Made by a program: the position numbers and the translations under genes. The notes below the pieces were generated by a model that saw nothing but the letters and a program-made list of their open reading frames with translations, was not told the origin of the DNA and made no database searches. Shown here in pieces: positions 1 through 7,636 of a DNA stretch of 34,815 nucleotides. The stretch comes from Candidatus Enterocloster faecavium (GTDB lineage: Bacteria > Bacillota > Clostridia > Lachnospirales > Lachnospiraceae): assembly GCA_019118585.1 (NCBI GenBank), contig DWYS01000090.1, forward strand, positions 1 to 34,815, in the 5' to 3' direction. Positions within the stretch are counted from its first letter, which is position 1; the number at the start of each line of letters is the position of its first letter.

Positions 1-62
1 CAGTTGGTTAGAGCAACCGGCTCATAACCGGTCGGTCCTGGGTTCAAGTCCCCGAAGGTCCA
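1..62 (+). tRNA. tRNA with CAT anticodon (Ile2 or elongator Met), 5' end cut by window edge
   Basis: The D-arm remnant, an anticodon arm ACCGG-CTCATAA-CCGGT, a T-arm with TTCAAGT loop and the 3' acceptor strand AAGGTCC plus discriminator A are visible. CCA is not encoded. The anticodon stem lacks the GGG/CCC pairs of initiator tRNA. The acceptor strand gives G68 and G69, which matches the C4-G69/C5-G68 pairs known as TilS determinants in E. coli tRNA-Ile2. A lysidine-modified Ile2 tRNA is therefore at least as likely as elongator Met. Confidence 0.9.
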
Positions 63-107
63 CTTTTCTGACCAACCTGATGTCAGAACTATATCCCAAT
101 TTCATAT

Positions 108-181
108 GGCCCGGTGGCTCAGCTGGTTAGAGCGCCGCCCTGTCACGGCGGAGGTCGACGGTTCGAACCCGTTCCGGGTCG
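108..181 (+). tRNA. tRNA-Asp (GTC)
   Basis: A complete cloverleaf: acceptor GGCCCGG pairs with CCGGGTC, the discriminator is G, the anticodon stem CCGCC/GGCGG holds the loop CTGTCAC with anticodon GTC, and the T loop is TTCGAAC. CCA is not encoded. It lies 45 bases after the CAT tRNA, so the two are probably co-transcribed and end at the hairpin just downstream. Confidence 0.96.
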
Positions 182-200
182 CTCCTGTAAAGGAAGGCGA

Positions 201-237
201 AAGAACGCATGATCAAGATGCGTTCTTTTTGTTTTTT
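201..237 (+). terminator. Intrinsic terminator of the tRNA pair
   Basis: A perfect 10-bp stem (201-210 with 218-227) with a 7-base loop is followed by a T-rich run (TTT, then GTTTTTT). It sits 20 bases after tRNA-Asp. Confidence 0.9.
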
Positions 238-246
238 ATGAAAAAG

Positions 247-295
247 AAAAGGTGCAGTTTTAGGTATGATTATGCCTAAAATTGCACCTTTTTGC
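247..295. terminator. Long hairpin with flanking A and T runs, probable bidirectional terminator
   Basis: An 18-bp stem with only G-T wobbles runs from about 249-266 to 273-290, with a 6-base loop. A run of A precedes it and TTTTT follows it. It separates the tRNA unit from the promoter of the AbgT operon. Confidence 0.7.
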
Positions 296-334
296 ATATA
301 TATTCAAATAAAAATACGAGAATAAGAGATTTTG

Positions 335-363
335 TTGACAAAAGGATGAATAAATAGTATAAT
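335..363 (+). promoter_or_regulatory. Sigma-A promoter of the AbgT operon
   Basis: TTGACA at 335-340 and TATAAT at 358-363, both perfect consensus, are separated by exactly 17 bp. The start codon at 404 lies about 35 bases after the predicted transcription start, with ribosome binding site AAAAGGAGG in between. Confidence 0.92.
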
Positions 364-403
364 TCCAAGAAAAATGACTACGGTCATAAAAGGAGGAATC
401 AGT

Positions 404-1918
404 ATGGAAACAGCTCAGGAAAGGAAGACGGGTGGGATTCTAGGGACCATCGAGAGGGTTGGAAACAAGCTTCCCCATCCGTTTATCCTGTTTTTGTACA
501 TTATTGTCATTCTGGTTGCGGCTTCCGCTATTTTGGCAGGAATGGGAGTCCAGGTCGTAAATCCCACAACCCAGGAAACGGTTTATGTACGGAATCTGCT
601 CAGCAGAGACGGACTGGTGTGGCTTCTGGAAAATATGATAGGAAACTTTTCCGGATTCGCCCCTCTGGGGATGGTCCTGGCTATGCAGATGGCCATTGGC
701 CTGGCTGAGTCGGTGGGGCTTTTGTCTACGGTGATGCGCAGAGCGATCCTGGGCGTGCCTCTCTGGGCGTTAAGCGGAACGGTCATGTTTTTGGGAATCA
801 ACGGCAGCATCGCTTCTGAAGCTTCCATCATTGTGGTCCCGGCCCTGGCGGCAACGGCGTTCCAGGCAGTAGGCAAGCATCCCCTGGCAGGGCTGATCGC
901 CGGCTATGCGGCGACTAACGCCGGATTTACGGCCAATGTTCTGATCACCGGCACAGACGCGCTGCTGTGCGGCGTGACAGAGGAGGCCGCCCATATTATT
1001 GATCCGACAGCCACCGTCAGCGCTGCCTCCAACTGGTATTTTATGATTGCTTCCACGATCATCCTTACTTTTGTGGGAACCTTCATCAACGACAAGGTAA
1101 TCACGCCCAGACTGGGGCAGTATAAAGGAGGGGAGCAGGAGCAGGAGAGGGAGGCCACCGGACAGGAGAAGAGAGGCCTTCGCAATGCCGGGATTTTTAC
1201 CCTTATCTTCTTGGTACTGCTGCTGGTCAGCGTTGTTCCTTCCAATGGGATCCTGAGAGGGGAGGATGGTTCCCTTTTAAATTCGCCCTTCCTGGCGGGA
1301 ATCGTTCCGCTTCTGGTCATCTATTTTATCCTGGTTGGAATCGTGTATGGCAAGACAGTGGGAACCTTAAAAAAGGCCAGTGATGTTCCGGTTATCATGG
1401 CCCAGTCCCTGACATCCCTGACCGGATACATTGTTCTGGTGTTTGTGATCTCCCAGTTTATCGCCATGTTCAATTATACCAATCTATCTATGGTGATCGC
1501 GGTAAACGGAGCGGCTGCTCTCCAGAATGCCGGATTTACGGGTGTGCCCCTCTTGATCGGCATTGTTATTATGTCCGCGGTGGTTGATTTGTTTATGACC
1601 AGCGGCAGCGCCAAATGGTATATCTTTGCTCCGATTTTTGTTCCGATGCTGATGCTGCTGGGATATTCTCCTGCCTTTGCGCAGGCTGTGTACCGGATTG
1701 GGGACTCCATTGCCAATCCCATTACACCTATTTATCCCTATCTGCCCATCGTCATTGGCATGGCACAGAAATATGATAAAAATACAGGAATGGGAACCAT
1801 TATCTCCATGATGCTGCCCTACTCGATGGCGTTTCTGGTGGTTTGGATCCTCCAGGCAGTAGCATGGCAGGTATTTAACCTTCCACTGGGACCAGATGCC
1901 ATGGTATTCTGGCCATAA
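404..1918 (+). CDS. AbgT-family transporter (p-aminobenzoyl-glutamate / peptide-like substrate importer)
   Basis: A polytopic membrane protein of 504 residues, the usual length for the AbgT family, whose E. coli member imports p-aminobenzoyl-glutamate. The family pattern is visible at about residues 400-475: SGSAKW, then a segment with GDSIANPITPIYPYLP, then NTGMGT and a final hydrophobic helix. ATG 404 was chosen over the in-frame ATG at 374 because AAAAGGAGG lies 7-8 bases before 404. It is the first gene of an operon with an amidohydrolase and an M32 carboxypeptidase, 25 bases ahead of the former. The substrate is inferred to be an amide-linked amino-acid or peptide conjugate that the two downstream hydrolases cleave in the cytoplasm. 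The family assignment is firm; the substrate is not. Confidence 0.9.
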   Translation: METAQERKTGGILGTIERVGNKLPHPFILFLYIIVILVAASAILAGMGVQVVNPTTQETVYVRNLLSRDGLVWLLENMIGNFSGFAPLGMVLAMQMAIGLAESVGLLSTVMRRAILGVPLWALSGTVMFLGINGSIASEASIIVVPALAATAFQAVGKHPLAGLIAGYAATNAGFTANVLITGTDALLCGVTEEAAHIIDPTATVSAASNWYFMIASTIILTFVGTFINDKVITPRLGQYKGGEQEQEREATGQEKRGLRNAGIFTLIFLVLLLVSVVPSNGILRGEDGSLLNSPFLAGIVPLLVIYFILVGIVYGKTVGTLKKASDVPVIMAQSLTSLTGYIVLVFVISQFIAMFNYTNLSMVIAVNGAAALQNAGFTGVPLLIGIVIMSAVVDLFMTSGSAKWYIFAPIFVPMLMLLGYSPAFAQAVYRIGDSIANPITPIYPYLPIVIGMAQKYDKNTGMGTIISMMLPYSMAFLVVWILQAVAWQVFNLPLGPDAMVFWP

Positions 1919-1943
1919 AATACAAGCGGAAAGGTGAAAGAAA

Positions 1944-3203
1944 ATGAGTGCATATAAAATTTTATGCGGCAGGCTCTATGATGGGATTCACGATGAACTG
2001 CAGCCGGATATGGAAATTTTAGTATCAGGAGACAAGATCCGGGAGGTTGGCCGGAAAGTGCCGGCACCGGAGGATGTCCAGGTCATTGACCTTTCGGACC
2101 GGACGGTGACGCCGGGAATGATAGACGCCCATGTGCACGCTTCTTTTTTCGACTGGAGGGAAATTGACCGGGACGCTGTGTACTACAGCAACGGCATGCG
2201 GACCCTTGCAGTGGCGGAGTGCGCCAGAAAGGCCCTGATGGCGGGGTTTACTACCATCCGCCATGTGGGGTGGTTCCGGGAGGATGACTCCCTGGCGGTG
2301 AAACGTGCCATTGAGATGGGATATATCCAGGGAGCCCGAATGGTGGTCGCCCCGCATTTTCTCTGCACCCCGGGCAGCCACGGGGATTCAACCCAGAAGC
2401 TGGCCAGCAATCCGGCTCTGTCCCGTTTTCTGGAAGACCAGTATCCCACTATGGGAAGCGGGCCGGATTTCTTCCGTGATGCCGTGCGCCATGAGGTGAA
2501 GCTGGGAGCGGATTTTATCAAGATTATGGCCACAGGTGGATTTTTTACACCCAATGATTCACCGGAGGATGTGCAGCTAAGCCGGGCGGAGCTGGAGGCC
2601 ATCATCCATACCGCCAGAGACCTTCATGTGCCGGTGACAGCCCACGCCTACACGCCGGGACTGATCACGACCCTGGCGGAGCTGGGGATCAGCGGAATTG
2701 AGCATGCCTCCCTGATCGATGAGCCGGCCTGCCGCCTGCTGGAGGAGAAGGGAATTTATGTAGTGCCCACTTTCTGCCCCTACGATGAGATCGTCCTTCT
2801 CAATGAGGAAAAGCTGGCCCAGAAGCCGGAGGAGTTCCAAAAGAAGCTCTATTATTACCGGGACCGTCTGGTGGAGAGCAGGAAGATCCTGATGAAAAGC
2901 AGCCTGAAGCTGGGGTACGGAACGGATTTGGTTACCGGGTACAACAATTATGAATGCGGCCGGGAATACTCTGCATGGCTGCGCAACGGGATGGACCCCT
3001 TCCGTGCCCTGAAGGCGGCTACATCGGTAAATGCGGATATCCTGGGAATCGGGGACCGTACAGGGACCATTGAGCCTGGAAAGCTGGCGGATCTGGCCGG
3101 ATGGGGCAGAGACCTTTTGAACGATGATCTGGCTCTGCTGGACTGCTCCTTCGTTATGAAGGAGGGGACAGTCTACCCGACCATATCCATTATTGGTAAA
3201 TAG
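1944..3203 (+). CDS. Metal-dependent amidohydrolase (imidazolonepropionase / prolidase-like, COG1228 type)
   Basis: An amidohydrolase-superfamily enzyme of 419 residues. Visible active-site pattern: H63-x-H65 in DAHVHA, a candidate carboxylated lysine K193 in DFIKIMATGG, H234 in TAHAY, H254 in GIEHAS and D328 in GYGTDL, which would build a binuclear metal centre. The C-terminus has the usual GTIEPGKLADL strand of the composite beta domain. Such enzymes hydrolyse cyclic amides, N-acyl amino acids or Xaa-Pro dipeptides. It lies between an AbgT transporter and a carboxypeptidase (15-base gap to the latter), so cleavage of an imported amide is the natural reading. No signal peptide is seen, so it acts in the cytoplasm. 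The exact substrate is unknown. Confidence 0.88.
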   Translation: MSAYKILCGRLYDGIHDELQPDMEILVSGDKIREVGRKVPAPEDVQVIDLSDRTVTPGMIDAHVHASFFDWREIDRDAVYYSNGMRTLAVAECARKALMAGFTTIRHVGWFREDDSLAVKRAIEMGYIQGARMVVAPHFLCTPGSHGDSTQKLASNPALSRFLEDQYPTMGSGPDFFRDAVRHEVKLGADFIKIMATGGFFTPNDSPEDVQLSRAELEAIIHTARDLHVPVTAHAYTPGLITTLAELGISGIEHASLIDEPACRLLEEKGIYVVPTFCPYDEIVLLNEEKLAQKPEEFQKKLYYYRDRLVESRKILMKSSLKLGYGTDLVTGYNNYECGREYSAWLRNGMDPFRALKAATSVNADILGIGDRTGTIEPGKLADLAGWGRDLLNDDLALLDCSFVMKEGTVYPTISIIGK

Positions 3204-3218
3204 AGGGAGGTATATGCA

Positions 3219-4727
3219 ATGTCTGCAAAAGAGCATTTGGAAACGATAAAAACGGTGCAAAAGGAATACCGTTATTATCAGTCTGTTGAGTCTCTCTTTG
3301 AAATCGACCTCTGGTCTTTTCTGCCGCCTGAGGGAGGGGCTTACCGTCAGGAATTGTCTGCCTATGTCAGTACGCAGAAAGCAGCGTTGTTTCACCGGCC
3401 TGAAGCAGTGCGGGCTGCCCGATACTTTCAGGCGGCAGGTGAGGAGGCGGGAACGGATTATATTGAGAAAGGATTGATCCGCAATTTCCTTTCCCTCTAT
3501 TCTACCATCGGGCAGATTTCAGAGGAGACCATGAAAACCTATAAGATGCTCCAGGCGGAAACCATGGACTGCTGGAAGCGGGCCAGGGAAGAAGAGGACT
3601 TTTTTTTGTTCGCGCCCTGCCTGGAGAAGGTATTTACACTGAAAAAGAAGATGGCTCTGGAGATGGCCCCGGACCGGGACCCCTTTGAGACTCTTGTATC
3701 CATGACCGACCCGGGAGTATCGCTGGAGGAGGTAGGCCGCCAGTTTCAAATAATGGCGGAAGGGCTGAGAGCCCTGAGAAGCAGGATTGAAAGCAATGCT
3801 GTTCCGATCCAGGAGGACATTTTGGACCGGCCCCAGGACCCGGAGCGCATGGGAAAATTTGCCAGAGAGCTGTGCTGCAAGGTGGGATACCGGCTGTCAA
3901 GAGGAGTCTTCAACGACCGGGTGATCCACGCATTCAGCTCTTTTGTGGGGCCAAAGGACAGCCGGATTTCTACTTACAGAAGCGGAGGGATTCCGTTGAT
4001 CTTTACTTACCTTCATGAGGCTGGACATGCCATCTATGCGGGAAGCGGAAACCGTCAGGTGGACGAGGCTGGATTATGGGGAGGCCTGGATGGCGGCGTC
4101 CATGAATCCATGTCGCGGTTTCACGAGAATATGATTGGGCGCAGCAAGGGATTTTGGAAGTACGTTTATCCGGGATTTCAGAAAGAATTTCCTGATTTTG
4201 CTGACGTATCTCTGGAGGATTTTTACCGGGCGATTCATAAAGTAAAACCTTCCCCGAAGCGGATCTCCTCCGATGAAGTGACTTATAATCTCCATATTCT
4301 GGTACGCTTTGAACTGGAGAGGGATTGGTTTGCCGGAAGATTAAAGGCGGAAGAGATGCGGGATGCCTGGAATGAGAAATACAGCTATTACCTGGGCGTG
4401 AAGCCGGAGAATGACCGGGAAGGAATTCTTCAGGATATGCACTGGGCCGGGGATTATATCGGGTATTTTCAGAGTTATGCCCTTGGAAATCTTTATGACG
4501 GACAGATTTTCAGCCGTATGCTGGAGGATATTCCGGATTTTGAGCAGAGGATGGAAAAAGGAGAATTTTCAAAAGTGGAGGAATGGCTGGAGGAGAAAAT
4601 CGGACAGTATGGAAAAAGCCTGGACGGACCTTCTCTGATGCGCCAGGCGACGGGAACCAGTCTGGATGCCGGACCTTTCCTTCGATATTTGGAGAAAAAG
4701 TACGGGGAGATTTATCAGCTTGGATAA
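3219..4727 (+). CDS. M32-family carboxypeptidase (carboxypeptidase Taq type)
   Basis: A zinc metallocarboxypeptidase of 502 residues, the standard M32 length. The HExxH motif is H266-E267-A-G-H270 in TYLHEAGHAIY. The downstream Glu ligand is E296 in VHESMSRFHENMIGRS, a typical M32 signature. Further family motifs are DEVTYNLHILVRFELE and GILQDMHWAGDYIGYF. It removes C-terminal amino acids from peptides in the cytoplasm. Start: GAGGGAGG lies 8-9 bases before ATG 3219. It is the last gene of the AbgT operon and converges on the TetR gene with only 16 bases between stop codons, with no clear terminator there. Confidence 0.93.
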   Translation: MSAKEHLETIKTVQKEYRYYQSVESLFEIDLWSFLPPEGGAYRQELSAYVSTQKAALFHRPEAVRAARYFQAAGEEAGTDYIEKGLIRNFLSLYSTIGQISEETMKTYKMLQAETMDCWKRAREEEDFFLFAPCLEKVFTLKKKMALEMAPDRDPFETLVSMTDPGVSLEEVGRQFQIMAEGLRALRSRIESNAVPIQEDILDRPQDPERMGKFARELCCKVGYRLSRGVFNDRVIHAFSSFVGPKDSRISTYRSGGIPLIFTYLHEAGHAIYAGSGNRQVDEAGLWGGLDGGVHESMSRFHENMIGRSKGFWKYVYPGFQKEFPDFADVSLEDFYRAIHKVKPSPKRISSDEVTYNLHILVRFELERDWFAGRLKAEEMRDAWNEKYSYYLGVKPENDREGILQDMHWAGDYIGYFQSYALGNLYDGQIFSRMLEDIPDFEQRMEKGEFSKVEEWLEEKIGQYGKSLDGPSLMRQATGTSLDAGPFLRYLEKKYGEIYQLG

Positions 4728-4743
4728 AACGGCGGTACAGGCT

Positions 4744-5319
4744 TTAAAAGGATCTGCGGAGGCGCCTGGTCACCTCCAGGCCTTCCTGCTTTAAATCAAA
4801 GCCGCCGTCTTTCATACACCACTCGTAAAAAGTGCCTCTCAGACAGCGGATCAGAAGTTCTGCCAGATAAAGGCAGTCCTGATCCTGGCGGTAGAGGCCC
4901 TTTTCCTGTCCTTCCCGTATCAGACTGATGATGACCTGGTAAAGGGTTCGGTTAATGTCCATGGCTTCCTGTTCCTCAGGACGCATCTGAAGCTGATTTT
5001 CGTAAAGGACGCGGATTAAATCCAGGCCGATCTCTTTCTCTGTAAAGCTGCAGGAACGGGAGATGAGAAAGTCCAGACGTTCCTCTACAGACTGAGAGGG
5101 AGACATTTCCAGACAGAGGCTGTCATAGTATGCATCATACTGATGCATCATTTCCCCTACGATACTGGATTTGGACTCAAAATAAATATAAAAAGTGCCT
5201 TTTGCGGTTCCGGCCTTCCGCACAATCTCGTCTACCGATACATTCCGATAGCCTTTCTCCTTAAACAGTGCGATGGCACAATCATAAAGAAGCTGTTTTG
5301 TTCTGGCTCCCTTGTTCAT
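4744..5319 (-). CDS. TetR/AcrR-family transcriptional regulator
   Basis: A protein of 191 residues with an N-terminal TetR helix-turn-helix (about residues 8-55, containing VSVDEIVRKAGTAKGTFYIYF) and a variable all-helical ligand-binding C-terminal domain. The start at 5319 is preferred over the in-frame ATG at 5349 because AGGAGG lies 9 bases upstream of it. The gene is convergent with the AbgT operon. Upstream on the same strand is tRNA-Leu with its terminator, leaving only about 50 bases for a promoter, and no good -10 box is seen there. The short dyad GTTG-TTT-CAAC at 5341-5351 might be an autoregulatory operator, but that is weak. Target genes are unknown. Confidence 0.9.
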   Translation of the reverse strand: MNKGARTKQLLYDCAIALFKEKGYRNVSVDEIVRKAGTAKGTFYIYFESKSSIVGEMMHQYDAYYDSLCLEMSPSQSVEERLDFLISRSCSFTEKEIGLDLIRVLYENQLQMRPEEQEAMDINRTLYQVIISLIREGQEKGLYRQDQDCLYLAELLIRCLRGTFYEWCMKDGGFDLKQEGLEVTRRLRRSF

Positions 5320-5370
5320 TTGGGCATACCTCCTGAAGCGTTGTTTCAACAGCGGAACAGCCTAAATCAG

Positions 5371-5415
5371 GAAAAGCAGCGTACATCGGATCGCTCCCAT
5401 CTACGCTGCTCTTTC
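5371..5415 (-). terminator. Terminator of tRNA-Leu
   Basis: Read on the minus strand, GCAGCGTA pairs with TACGCTGC (5402-5409 with 5376-5383), flanked by further A-T pairs and followed by TTTT. It lies 6 bases beyond the 3' end of tRNA-Leu. Confidence 0.65.
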
Positions 5416-5420
5416 CGTGA

Positions 5421-5500
5421 TGCGGCTAACAGGACTCGAACCTGCACGGTCTCCCAATGGTACCTAAAACCATCGTGTCTGCCAATTCCACCATAGCCGC
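5421..5500 (-). tRNA. tRNA-Leu (TAG)
   Basis: On the minus strand the acceptor GCGGCTA pairs with TAGCCGC, the discriminator is A, and the anticodon arm is ATGGT-TTTAGGT-ACCAT with anticodon TAG. A long variable arm of leucine type and a T loop TTCGAGT are present. CCA is not encoded. Confidence 0.95.
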
Positions 5501-5599
5501 ATGGCTGAAACTTTAATCATCATAGCATTAACGCGGGGAAATCCATATACTCCAAAAATGGATAATACAGAATTGTAAATAACAGGAAAAATATGTGAC

Positions 5600-5638
5600 T
5601 TTACATATATTTTACATTTAATTTACTTAAAGCTTACA
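5600..5638 (+). promoter_or_regulatory. Pho box: four TTTACA-like direct repeats with 11-bp period
   Basis: TTTACA (5600), TTTACA (5611), TTTACT (5622) and CTTACA (5633) start exactly 11 bp apart. This matches the PhoP-binding Pho box known from Gram-positive bacteria (TT-A/C/T-A-C/T-A repeats at about 11-bp spacing). It stands upstream of a phosphate permease gene, which supports phosphate-starvation control. Confidence 0.8.
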
Positions 5639-5686
5639 TAGCGGGAAAAATTTCACTTCTTTGCCCATCAATTTTTGGATAATAAC

Positions 5687-5715
5687 TTTACTAACGGGAA
5701 TCGGCATGTTACAAT
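5687..5715 (+). promoter_or_regulatory. Candidate promoter of the PiT operon
   Basis: TTTACT (5687-5692) and TACAAT (5710-5715) are 17 bp apart. A second possible -10 box, GATAAT at 5678-5683, lies closer to the Pho box and has no good -35, as is usual for PhoP-activated promoters. I cannot decide between them. Confidence 0.5.
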
Positions 5716-5787
5716 AAATATGCTTGTGTAAAATAAGCGTATAGAACATGTAAAAAATATGATTAGGAAAGTGGGTAAATGTAAGGT

Positions 5788-6840
5788 ATGGATTTATCGT
5801 TCTCGTTTTTCTGCCAGCAGCTGACCTCCAACCCGGTTTTGCTGGTTACGGTGTTCCTTACACTGTGCGTGATCTTTGTAAATGGCTGGACGGATGCTCC
5901 CAATGCCATTGCAACCTGTGTTTCCACCCGTTCCATGGATGTGGATGCGGCCATTGTGATGGCGGCTGTCTGCAACTTTGTTGGAGTGCTGGTGATGACG
6001 ATGCTCAATTCTACCGTTGCGATGACCATTACCAATATGGTAAATTTCGGCGGTCAAAGTTCTCAGGCGCTGATCGCCCTGTGCGCGGCGCTGTTTGCTA
6101 TTGTGTTCTGGGCTGTTCTGGCCTGGTATTTTGGAATCCCAACAAGTGAAAGCCATGCGCTGATCGCCGGATTGTCCGGTGCTGCGATCGCCCTTCAGGG
6201 CGGCATTGACGGAATCAATCCGGAGGAATGGATCAAGGTAATTTACGGCCTGGGTCTGTCTACGATTCTTGGATTCTTCAGCGGATATCTTTCCTGCCGT
6301 TTTGTATCCTGGTCCTGCCGGAATGTGGACCGCCGAAAAACCGGAGGTTTTTTCAAGGGGGCTCAGATTGCCGGCGCCGCGGGAATGGCCTTTATGCATG
6401 GCGCTCAGGACGGACAGAAGTTTATGGGCGTGCTGCTTTTGGGAATTTGTCTTGTAAATGGAACAGAGAGCGCTTCCGGGGTGGACCTTCCCATCTGGAT
6501 GATGCTGCTGTGTTCGGTTGTAATGGGTGTGGGAACCTCTGTCGGAGGAAAGAAGATCATCAAGTCCGTAGGCATGGATATGGTGCGGCTGGAGAAATAC
6601 CAGGGATTTTCCGCAGACCTGGCCGGCGCCGCCTGCCTGCTGCTGTCCTCCGTTTTCGGTATTCCGGTCAGCACAACGCACACGAAAACCACTGCCATTA
6701 TGGGAGTTGGGGCGGTAAAGCGTCTTTCCGCCATTAATTTTAAAGTGGTTCAGGATATGGTATTGACCTGGCTGCTTACATTCCCTGGCTGCGGGATCAT
6801 TGGTTTCCTCATGGCAAAGCTGTTTATGGTCCTGTTCTGA
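5788..6840 (+). CDS. pit: PiT-family inorganic phosphate permease
   Basis: A membrane protein of 350 residues belonging to the PiT (PHO4) family of cation-coupled phosphate permeases. The two inverted family signatures are visible: NGWTDAPNAIATCVSTRS near residue 30, and GIPVSTTHTKTTAIMGVGAV near residue 292. About ten hydrophobic segments span the sequence. The ribosome binding site is weak (GTAAGGT close to the ATG). The gene for a DUF47/PhoU-like protein follows after 58 bases, the usual companion of such permeases. The upstream Pho box suggests induction under phosphate limitation, although many PiT systems in other bacteria are constitutive. Confidence 0.95.
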   Translation: MDLSFSFFCQQLTSNPVLLVTVFLTLCVIFVNGWTDAPNAIATCVSTRSMDVDAAIVMAAVCNFVGVLVMTMLNSTVAMTITNMVNFGGQSSQALIALCAALFAIVFWAVLAWYFGIPTSESHALIAGLSGAAIALQGGIDGINPEEWIKVIYGLGLSTILGFFSGYLSCRFVSWSCRNVDRRKTGGFFKGAQIAGAAGMAFMHGAQDGQKFMGVLLLGICLVNGTESASGVDLPIWMMLLCSVVMGVGTSVGGKKIIKSVGMDMVRLEKYQGFSADLAGAACLLLSSVFGIPVSTTHTKTTAIMGVGAVKRLSAINFKVVQDMVLTWLLTFPGCGIIGFLMAKLFMVLF

Positions 6841-6898
6841 TTCCGGAAACAGTGAAGCAGACTGTTTCTGTCAACATAAGGTAAAGGAGAACAAAACG

Positions 6899-7522
6899 AT
6901 GTCAAAGAAGAGTGACAGTTACTATTTTGAAAATTTTATCCAGTGCGTGGAGTGCGGCTGCCAGGCGGCTCGGATGCTGGAAGAGAATCTGGCAAATTAC
7001 TCCGGAGATGATCTGGAGGAGATTATCCGTAAATTCCATGAAATTGAACACGATGCAGATAAGAAAAAGCATGAAATGATGGGAGTTCTGGTAAAGGCCT
7101 TTATTACGCCCATTGAGCGGGAGGATATCATTCTCCTGAGCCAGTGCATCGATGAGGTGACGGATAAGATTGAGGATGTAATGATTCGCATTTATATCAA
7201 TAACGTCAGGTCAATCCGTCCGGAGGCAATCGAGTTTACAAAGGTGATCATCCGCTGCTGTGAAACTTTAAAAGAGATCATGCAGGAGTTTGCGGACTTT
7301 AAAAAATCCAAGACCCTCCATGGGCTGATCGTGGAGATTAACGCCCTGGAGGAAGAGGGAGACCGGGTTTATATGGAGATCATGAGAAGACTCCACACGG
7401 AAGTTTCTGATCCCATGGAAATCATTGCCTGGAGAGAGATCTATAACTATTTGGAAAAATGCTGCGATGCCTGTGAGCATGTAGCAGATGTGGTAGAGAG
7501 CGTTATGATGAAGAATACCTGA
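6899..7522 (+). CDS. DUF47 / PhoU-like protein, partner of the phosphate permease
   Basis: A helical cytoplasmic protein of 207 residues. The pattern EIEHDADKKKHEM near residue 45 and a second related stretch near residue 150 (NALEEEGDRVY) are the acidic metal-binding repeats typical of PhoU/DUF47 proteins. Start ATG 6899 is supported by AAAGGAG 9 bases upstream; an in-frame ATG at 6800 lies inside the pit gene and is rejected. Family members usually sit next to PiT genes and modulate phosphate uptake; that role here is inferred from context. Confidence 0.93.
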   Translation: MSKKSDSYYFENFIQCVECGCQAARMLEENLANYSGDDLEEIIRKFHEIEHDADKKKHEMMGVLVKAFITPIEREDIILLSQCIDEVTDKIEDVMIRIYINNVRSIRPEAIEFTKVIIRCCETLKEIMQEFADFKKSKTLHGLIVEINALEEEGDRVYMEIMRRLHTEVSDPMEIIAWREIYNYLEKCCDACEHVADVVESVMMKNT

Positions 7523-7563
7523 TGGGCTCTGTAACTTTAAGAAAAAAGTAAAGGGCCTGTCGG

Positions 7564-7592
7564 TTGCATGTTGCGGCGGAATGAATTATAAT
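7564..7592 (+). promoter_or_regulatory. Sigma-A promoter of the secreted repeat protein at 7637
   Basis: TTGCAT (7564-7569) and a perfect TATAAT (7587-7592) with a 17-bp spacer, 44 bases before the start codon. Confidence 0.85.
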
Positions 7593-7636
7593 GAATACCA
7601 TATCGCAGACCTGATTTTGAAAGGAGATATGGCCTT

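Noticed and set aside
374..403. Upstream in-frame start of the AbgT transporter at 374
   Set aside because: The strong AAAAGGAGG lies downstream of it and is placed correctly for ATG 404; position 374 is only about 4 bases after the predicted transcription start.
5510..5560. A promoter for tRNA-Leu on the minus strand
   Set aside because: A TATGAT-like -10 box can be found, but no acceptable -35 at 16-18 bp, so I did not list it as a feature.
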